Part shown: piece after piece, positions 59,813-64,000 of the stretch
Position numbering within the stretch: the stretch's first letter is position 1
Layout: every line of letters starts with the position of its first letter
Source of the DNA: Flemingiibacterium sp045636265
GTDB taxonomy: Bacteria > Bacillota > Clostridia > Oscillospirales > CAG-272
Length of the DNA: 64,000 nucleotides
Assembly (NCBI GenBank): GCA_045636265.1
Contig: JAZTXD010000170.1
Location: forward strand, 31,800 to 95,799
Reading direction: 5' to 3'
Position numbers and translations under genes: made by a program
Notes under the pieces: generated by a model
What the model was told of the DNA's origin: nothing
Database searches by the model: none
What the model saw: only the letters and a program-made list of their open reading frames with translations

Positions 59813-60196
59813 TTATTTCACTAACTGCGCTATATCGCGCTCGGTGATGATTCCACCGGCGCAGAGCGCTTCAACAAGCGCCTTACCGTCATTCTTGAAA
59901 ACGGTTTTCGCAAAGTTTTCAACAGCGCCTCGCTTGTAATCCTCTTCGCTGATAAGCGGCTTTGAATAATTGGTACGGCCGCGCTTCTCAATTGCAATAT
60001 AGCCTTTTTTCTGCAGACGCGTGATAAGTGTAAGTATTGTTGTAAGTGCGAGATGACCGATCACTTCCGGGTATGTGGATATTATGGCTCCGGCATAAAT
60101 CTCCTTCGCACCGTTCTTTTCCAGTTCCCAGATGAGCTGCATTATCTGAAGCTCGGAATCGGGCAGGCGTACAAAACCTTTGTCATTCTTCTGCAT
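59813..60196 (-). CDS. BlaI/MecI/CopY-family repressor
   Basis: A 127-residue winged-helix repressor (LPDSELQIMQLIWELEKNG, TTILTLITRLQKKGYIAIEK), of the family that controls beta-lactam resistance or copper genes. The ATG at 60196 has GGAGA nine bases upstream. Standard partner BlaR1 (M56 protease) is absent from this window. It has a consensus promoter with two ATGTAAAAT motifs just downstream, so it probably represses itself. Regulated targets unknown. Confidence 0.85.
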   Translation of the reverse strand: MQKNDKGFVRLPDSELQIMQLIWELEKNGAKEIYAGAIISTYPEVIGHLALTTILTLITRLQKKGYIAIEKRGRTNYSKPLISEEDYKRGAVENFAKTVFKNDGKALVEALCAGGIITERDIAQLVK

Positions 60197-60254
60197 AGCT
60201 GTTCTCCATATCACGATTATTTCAAGTAGAATCACATAGCAATGTCTGCATTCA

Positions 60255-60314
60255 TTTTACATAATATTGCGCTGATTTTACATGTATTATACACCAATTA
60301 TCCTCATTTGTCAA
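60255..60314 (-). promoter_or_regulatory. Promoter and operator motifs of the BlaI-type gene
   Basis: Minus-strand TTGACA (60309-60314), 17-bp spacer, TATAAT (60286-60291). ACATGTAAAAT overlaps the transcription start and ATGTAAAAT recurs about 21 bp on; BlaI-family operators are TACA/TGTA dyads. Confidence 0.7.
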
Positions 60315-60404
60315 TAGGAAAATCGTAAAAAAAAGAATTTTTTTACAAATTGATGCCCTTATTTACATACTACGCCACAATTTTTAATTTTTTCCGCCGT
60401 TCTA

Positions 60405-60433
60405 TTGCATTTTTTTCGGTTATATAGTATAAT
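60405..60433 (+). promoter_or_regulatory. Promoter of nnr
   Basis: TTGCAT (60405-60410), 17-bp spacer, TATAAT (60428-60433), 62 bp before the ATG. Confidence 0.65.
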
Positions 60434-60494
60434 AAAAGCATGAGCACATGTACCGTGCGATATACCACTATACTTATTATTTCAGGAGAAAATT

Positions 60495-61988
60495 ATGATT
60501 AAAGTTGTATCGATAGACAACATAAGAAAGAGCGATGCTCACACAGCGCAGGAGCTCACAACAATGCGTGAGCTTATGACACGTGCGGGCAAGGGCATAT
60601 TTGAGGCTGTTGACTGGAAGGAGCCGGTTGCTGTTGTTTGCGGAATCGGAAACAACGCAGGTGACGGTTTCATCGTTGCGGAGCTTCTGCACACCGCAGG
60701 TATAACCTGCGAGGTATTCTTGCTCACCGACAGATTTACCGAAGAGGGAAAATATTTCCACGAGCGCATATCTTCGCTCGGCATCAAGATGAACTACGGA
60801 CTTGACACGCTCTGCCTCGACGGTTTCAACACAATACTCGACTGCATCTTCGGTACAGGCTTCAAGGGCGAGATCGAGGACCCGTTCCGTACCGCTATTG
60901 AGAGAATAAACGCTGCGGATGCGTTCGTCGTATCTGCGGATATCAACTCGGGACTCGGCGGCGACAGCGGTATCGGTAAGACTTGTGTACACTCCGACCT
61001 CACCGTTTCGCTCGGATATTACAAGAGCGGCCTTTTCCTCAACAGTGCAAAGGATATAATAAAGGATAAAGTGAACTGCGACATCGGTGTTGAGCTCGTT
61101 GAAGATCCCTTCTATCTTATTGAGGCTTCTGACATCCGTCATTTCTTTGAAAACAGACTGCACAACTCAAACAAGGGTGACTATGGAAGCGTTGCCATTA
61201 TCGGCGGCTCGGTGCAGTACAGCGGCGCGGCAAAGCTTGCGAACCTTGCGCTTGCAACACTCCGTTCCGGTGCGGGAATTGCCAGACTCGCGGTTCCGGA
61301 GAATATCATAGACGCGGTGCTTCCGTATATGCTTGAGTCCACGCTGTTCCCGCTTGATGCGGAAAACGGTGCATACTGCTTCAAGCACAGCACAACCGCA
61401 AATCTCCTCTCGCGCACTTCTTCTGCGGCTATCGGTATGGGCATGGGCCGCTCGGGCGAGGTTAAAAATCTTCTGCAGTATTTGCTTTGCGAGTACAGCG
61501 GCAATCTTATTGTAGACGCTGACGGACTTAACGTACTTTCGAGCATGGACAGAAACCGTTTCAAGAATTCTTCCTGCAATCTTATACTCACTCCTCATCC
61601 CAAGGAATTTGAGCGTCTTAGCGGTGAAAAGTTTGAGGAGTTCAGGGGCGACCTCATCGCGTGTGCAAAGAGATACGCACAGAGTACCGGCGCTATCCTC
61701 GTTCTCAAGGGTGCGACCACTATCGTTACCGACGGCAAGACCACATATCTTGTTGACCGCGGAAGCGCGGGCATGGCTACAGCCGGAAGCGGCGATGTAC
61801 TTAGCGGTATTCTCGCAGGCATCTGCGGATACGTGGATGACGACGAGCTTCTGCTCGCGGCTGCGGCAGGCGCGTATGTTGCCGGACTCGCCGGAGAAAT
61901 TGCGGCACGCAGCATCCCCGATGCGGCGATGATCGCAAGCGACACAGTAAACGCTATTCCTGCGGCTATCGCGGAGATTTTGGGATAA
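60495..61988 (+). CDS. nnr: Bifunctional NAD(P)H-hydrate epimerase/dehydratase
   Basis: Repairs hydrated NADH/NADPH. The 497-residue protein fuses an N-terminal epimerase (NnrE; AVVCGIGNNAGDGFIVAELL) with a C-terminal ADP-dependent dehydratase (NnrD; GDYGSVAIIGGS, NLIVDADGLNVL, LTPHPKEFERLSG, GMATAGSGDVLSG). Both active-site motifs are intact. AGGAGA precedes the ATG. A small membrane-protein gene follows 17 bp later. Confidence 0.93.
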   Translation: MIKVVSIDNIRKSDAHTAQELTTMRELMTRAGKGIFEAVDWKEPVAVVCGIGNNAGDGFIVAELLHTAGITCEVFLLTDRFTEEGKYFHERISSLGIKMNYGLDTLCLDGFNTILDCIFGTGFKGEIEDPFRTAIERINAADAFVVSADINSGLGGDSGIGKTCVHSDLTVSLGYYKSGLFLNSAKDIIKDKVNCDIGVELVEDPFYLIEASDIRHFFENRLHNSNKGDYGSVAIIGGSVQYSGAAKLANLALATLRSGAGIARLAVPENIIDAVLPYMLESTLFPLDAENGAYCFKHSTTANLLSRTSSAAIGMGMGRSGEVKNLLQYLLCEYSGNLIVDADGLNVLSSMDRNRFKNSSCNLILTPHPKEFERLSGEKFEEFRGDLIACAKRYAQSTGAILVLKGATTIVTDGKTTYLVDRGSAGMATAGSGDVLSGILAGICGYVDDDELLLAAAAGAYVAGLAGEIAARSIPDAAMIASDTVNAIPAAIAEILG

Positions 61989-62005
61989 AAATGAGGAGCG
62001 GCGGT

Positions 62006-62392
62006 ATGTTCGGTAAATTGGCACGAAGCAAAAATATTATTTTGATAATTTTCGCAGTTGTTTGGGCTGTTACATTTGCTTTAGCTTTATTCTTTGACAG
62101 CAGAGAGAATAAAACAGTTGTCCTTGTTCTTTCCGTAGTCGGACCGCTCATTATATACGGTTTTATCAAACTGATGTTTAAAATCATGAGAAAGGTCGCT
62201 TATCCGCAATATGTAAAGGTTATTGTACGGCTTATCTTGGCGGTAGCCATTATCGGTGTGGTGATTATGCTCATCAATTTTATCATCGGATTTCCAAACG
62301 CCCTTTCTCCGTCACTGCCTATGGGTATGGCTACTGTTATTGCAATGCTTGAAGAAGAAAAGAAAAATGCTTTAGCTAAAACAAAAGAATAG
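62006..62392 (+). CDS. Small membrane protein, unknown
   Basis: A 128-residue protein starting MFGKLARSKN at 62006, with AGGAG seven bases upstream (an in-frame ATG 15 bases earlier is less likely). Three membrane helices at about residues 11-30, 40-60 and 78-100, then a charged C-terminus (LEEEKKNALAKTKE). Cotranscribed with nnr; no family recognised. Confidence 0.65.
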   Translation: MFGKLARSKNIILIIFAVVWAVTFALALFFDSRENKTVVLVLSVVGPLIIYGFIKLMFKIMRKVAYPQYVKVIVRLILAVAIIGVVIMLINFIIGFPNALSPSLPMGMATVIAMLEEEKKNALAKTKE

Positions 62393-62409
62393 ACGTTAAT
62401 TTTACATGC

Positions 62410-62456
62410 AAAAGCACTTATGCCAAACGGTTGTTTCGTTCGCATAAGTGCTTTTT
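62410..62456. terminator. Terminator between the nnr operon and spo0A
   Basis: AAAAGCACTTATGC (62410-62423) pairs with GCATAAGTGCTTTT (62442-62455), with a short additional stem in the loop. Confidence 0.85.
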
Positions 62457-62466
62457 CGTGTCTATA

Positions 62467-63255
62467 TCACACTCCGACACCGAGTCTTAACTTGTCCGAT
62501 ATCATCGCGATGAACTCGGAGTTGGTGGGCTTGCCGCGTTGACGGCTTATCGTGTAGCCGAAATAGCGGTTAAGCACCTCCACGTCGCCTCTGTCCCATG
62601 CCACCTCTATCGCGTGGCGTATGGCACGCTCAACGCGCGAGGTCGTGGTGCTGTACGCCTTTGCCACTCCCGGGTAGAGGGATTTTGTAACGTAGTTTAT
62701 CATATCGGGGTCGTCGAGCGTCATGCCAATGGCACAGCGCAGATAAGTAAAGCCTTTTATGTGGGCAGGAATTCCGAGCATATGAAGAATTTCGGTGATC
62801 TGCGTTTCACTTGATGTATCGGATGCATCATCAGTATCGGGAACTGTCAGCGCGCTCGCACGCTCGGCACTTTTTCTTCCCGAAAGGACACTTAACACGC
62901 AGTCGCAGAATTCGGTGACCGTGTACGGACGAAAGATGCACGAGCTTCCGGTCATGCGGCACACCTCACGAAGCACGTCCGAATATTCCGCCTGTCCGAT
63001 GAACAAAAGCGCGCATGCCGCGTCTGCACGCTTGCTCTCGTTGTACGCTATCTGCATGGATTCCACAGTTCCGATAGACGTATCGCACACCGCGAGCGCA
63101 TATCCGTTTGATGCAAGTGCGGTGACCGCTTCTGTGGCATTGCGTGCTTCGTCGATGTGGCAAAATCCCATACGCTCGAGCAAGGCGGTGATTTCGTGGC
63201 GTGTCTCTGCGGCGGCGCCGCACACTAAAATTCGGCTTTGTTTTTCTGTAATCAT
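62467..63255 (-). CDS. spo0A: Spo0A homologue with degenerate receiver domain
   Basis: Spo0A is the master regulator of sporulation entry. The C-terminal DNA-binding domain (from about residue 153: ITEILHMLGIPAHIKGFTYL, then SRVERAIRHAIEVAWDRGD and RGKPTNSEFIAMISDKLRL) closely matches known Spo0A. The N-terminal receiver is recognisable by length and layout and keeps an Asp at 58 (AVCDTSIG), but the acidic pocket VADDN is VCGAA (11-15), the switch Thr is lost (LLFIGQ) and the usual FILKP lysine is Arg (CIFRP, 109). Phosphorylation control is therefore probably altered. Upstream sigma-A-type promoter present. Confidence 0.9.
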   Translation of the reverse strand: MITEKQSRILVCGAAAETRHEITALLERMGFCHIDEARNATEAVTALASNGYALAVCDTSIGTVESMQIAYNESKRADAACALLFIGQAEYSDVLREVCRMTGSSCIFRPYTVTEFCDCVLSVLSGRKSAERASALTVPDTDDASDTSSETQITEILHMLGIPAHIKGFTYLRCAIGMTLDDPDMINYVTKSLYPGVAKAYSTTTSRVERAIRHAIEVAWDRGDVEVLNRYFGYTISRQRGKPTNSEFIAMISDKLRLGVGV

Positions 63256-63316
63256 GATGTTCTCCTTTATATTTCATTATTTCGCCTCTTTCGGCGGTAT
63301 TTGTCATTGCTTCCAT

Positions 63317-63345
63317 ATTATACCATTTATTTACAGAAATTGCAA
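63317..63345 (-). promoter_or_regulatory. Promoter of spo0A
   Basis: Minus-strand TTGCAA (63340-63345), 17-bp spacer, TATAAT (63317-63322), about 60 bp upstream. Confidence 0.7.
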
Positions 63346-63431
63346 GTGTTTTGGATAAATTTGGCAATTACAAAATAAAAAGTCGGAAATTGTCGAATGT
63401 CGTGCATATTGCATAAGTGCTTCTCTCAACC

Positions 63432-63800
63432 GGCGCTCTCATGAGCGCCGATCACATGCAGCGCATCGCCATGCGCGTAAGGAGAACGCAAAAGGGAAAG
63501 GACAACCTGCGGTTTTCCTCTCCCTTTTCAAACCCTCACTTTTCCCTTGACGCCCGACTCGCGCTCAAAAAAGATTCGCGCCGGTAAAGCGGTTATCGTA
63601 AGTAAACCGCTCCACTCTATCGTTTGGTGAAATAGAGCGGTGCCTATAATGTGGGCGGCATGTTCGCACTACCCAGCGCGAATCTTTCTTGAGCGCCGTG
63701 GAGCGCCTCCGGCGCAAAGCAAGGAAAGCGGGTGGAGCGCGAGGAGGGTAGAAACCCTGCGCAGCTGGTTGTCTATCCTCCTTGCAATTACGCATCCCAC
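63432..63800. repeat. Interspersed structured repeat, copy B
   Basis: A 369-bp copy starting GGCGCTCTCATGAGCGCC. It carries the same loop ACAACCTGCGGTTTTCCTC and the same order of hairpins as copy A, but stem bases differ in compensating pairs (63739-63752 with 63772-63785). It replaces A's central insert with AAAAAAGATTCGCGCC. Head-to-tail with copy C. Confidence 0.85.
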
Positions 63801-64000
63801 GGCGCTCTCATGAGCGCCGATTACGTGCAGCACATCGCCGTGCGCGTATAGGATACGCAAAAGGAGGAGGACAACCTGCGGTTTTCCTCCCCCTTTTGAA
63901 ACCCTCACTTTTCCCTTGACGCCCGACTCGCGCTCAAAAAAGATTCGCGCCGGTAAAGCGATACCTATAAATACCGCTCCACTCTATCGGTTGGTGGAAT
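63801..64000. repeat. Interspersed structured repeat, copy C (cut by window edge)
   Basis: Begins with the same GGCGCTCTCATGAGCGCC hairpin, directly after copy B, and runs through the CCGCTCCACTCTATCG segment to the window end. Most of its sequence is near-identical to copies A and B. Confidence 0.85.

Noticed and set aside
61167..62024. 285-codon minus-strand frame opposite nnr
   Set aside because: Antisense by-product of biased codons; cysteine- and arginine-rich, not protein-like.
63669..63908. Minus-strand frame across copies B and C of the repeat
   Set aside because: Spans the junction of two repeat copies; same by-product peptide as in copy A.

Overview
Organism: the window reads as a spore-forming, low-to-mid GC gut-type Clostridia (Bacillota). 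Evidence is an alpha/beta-type small acid-soluble spore protein, a Spo0A homologue, the Firmicutes-type L21-Prp-L27 cluster with an N-extended L27, a yybS-gdpP-rplI-dnaB cluster, a YdjI/YdjG/YdjH-like cluster, and Bacillota-style ribosome binding sites and sigma-A promoters with 17-bp spacers. No tRNA, rRNA, CRISPR array or transposase was seen.

Layout. (1) 1-8.7 kb is part of a mobilisable or conjugative element: a relaxase (cut by the window edge, with a second open frame inside its 3' end), MobC, a P-loop ATPase, two cargo genes with a consensus promoter (one possibly sigma-like), a DUF6809-type gene with a short leader ORF, an AAA/DUF4143 ATPase and an HTH regulator. (2) 8.9-22.3 kb is AT-rich accessory DNA that looks like a defence island: a DUF3800-helical-repeat protein with a tiny zinc-ribbon protein, bracketed by two copies of a 19-bp inverted-repeat sequence; a four-gene operon (membrane-less FtsH-like protease, a PolC-derived protein without polymerase catalytic residues, an unrecognised 691-residue protein with an acidic tail, a membrane protein); an McrB-like/DUF2357 nuclease pair; and a truncated HipB-like regulator with an intact promoter-operator. 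(3) 22.4-40.9 kb is mainly chromosomal metabolism: SASP, transporter plus alpha-galactosidase, a metallophosphatase, an AraC-controlled divergent Gfo/Idh/MocA-epimerase operon, a LarA-type racemase with a HAD phosphatase, a PHP phosphoesterase, NagB, a sugar-binding lipoprotein, TrmB, a DUF1700/DUF4097 pair and a sugar ABC ATPase. (4) 41.4-63.3 kb is core housekeeping: ylxM-ffh-rpsP-khpA, the ydjIGH-like operon, two AEC transporters, yybS-gdpP-rplI-dnaB-tilS-hpt-ftsH, rplU-prp-rpmA, a BlaI-type repressor, NAD(P)HX repair and spo0A.

A roughly 370-400-bp interspersed repeat occurs at 41.0 kb and twice in tandem at 63.4-64.0 kb, with a short derivative at 59.7 kb and a possible relic at 32.9 kb. 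One of its stems changes in a compensatory way between copies, so it probably acts, or once acted, as structured RNA.

Best candidates for something undescribed are the FtsH-like/PolC-like operon at 12.0-17.7 kb, the bracketed DUF3800 cassette at 9.3-12.0 kb, and the structured repeat family. Also notable is a Spo0A whose DNA-binding domain is intact but whose receiver has lost its phosphorylation pocket. Functions for the island genes are inference from motifs and context; no database search was possible.
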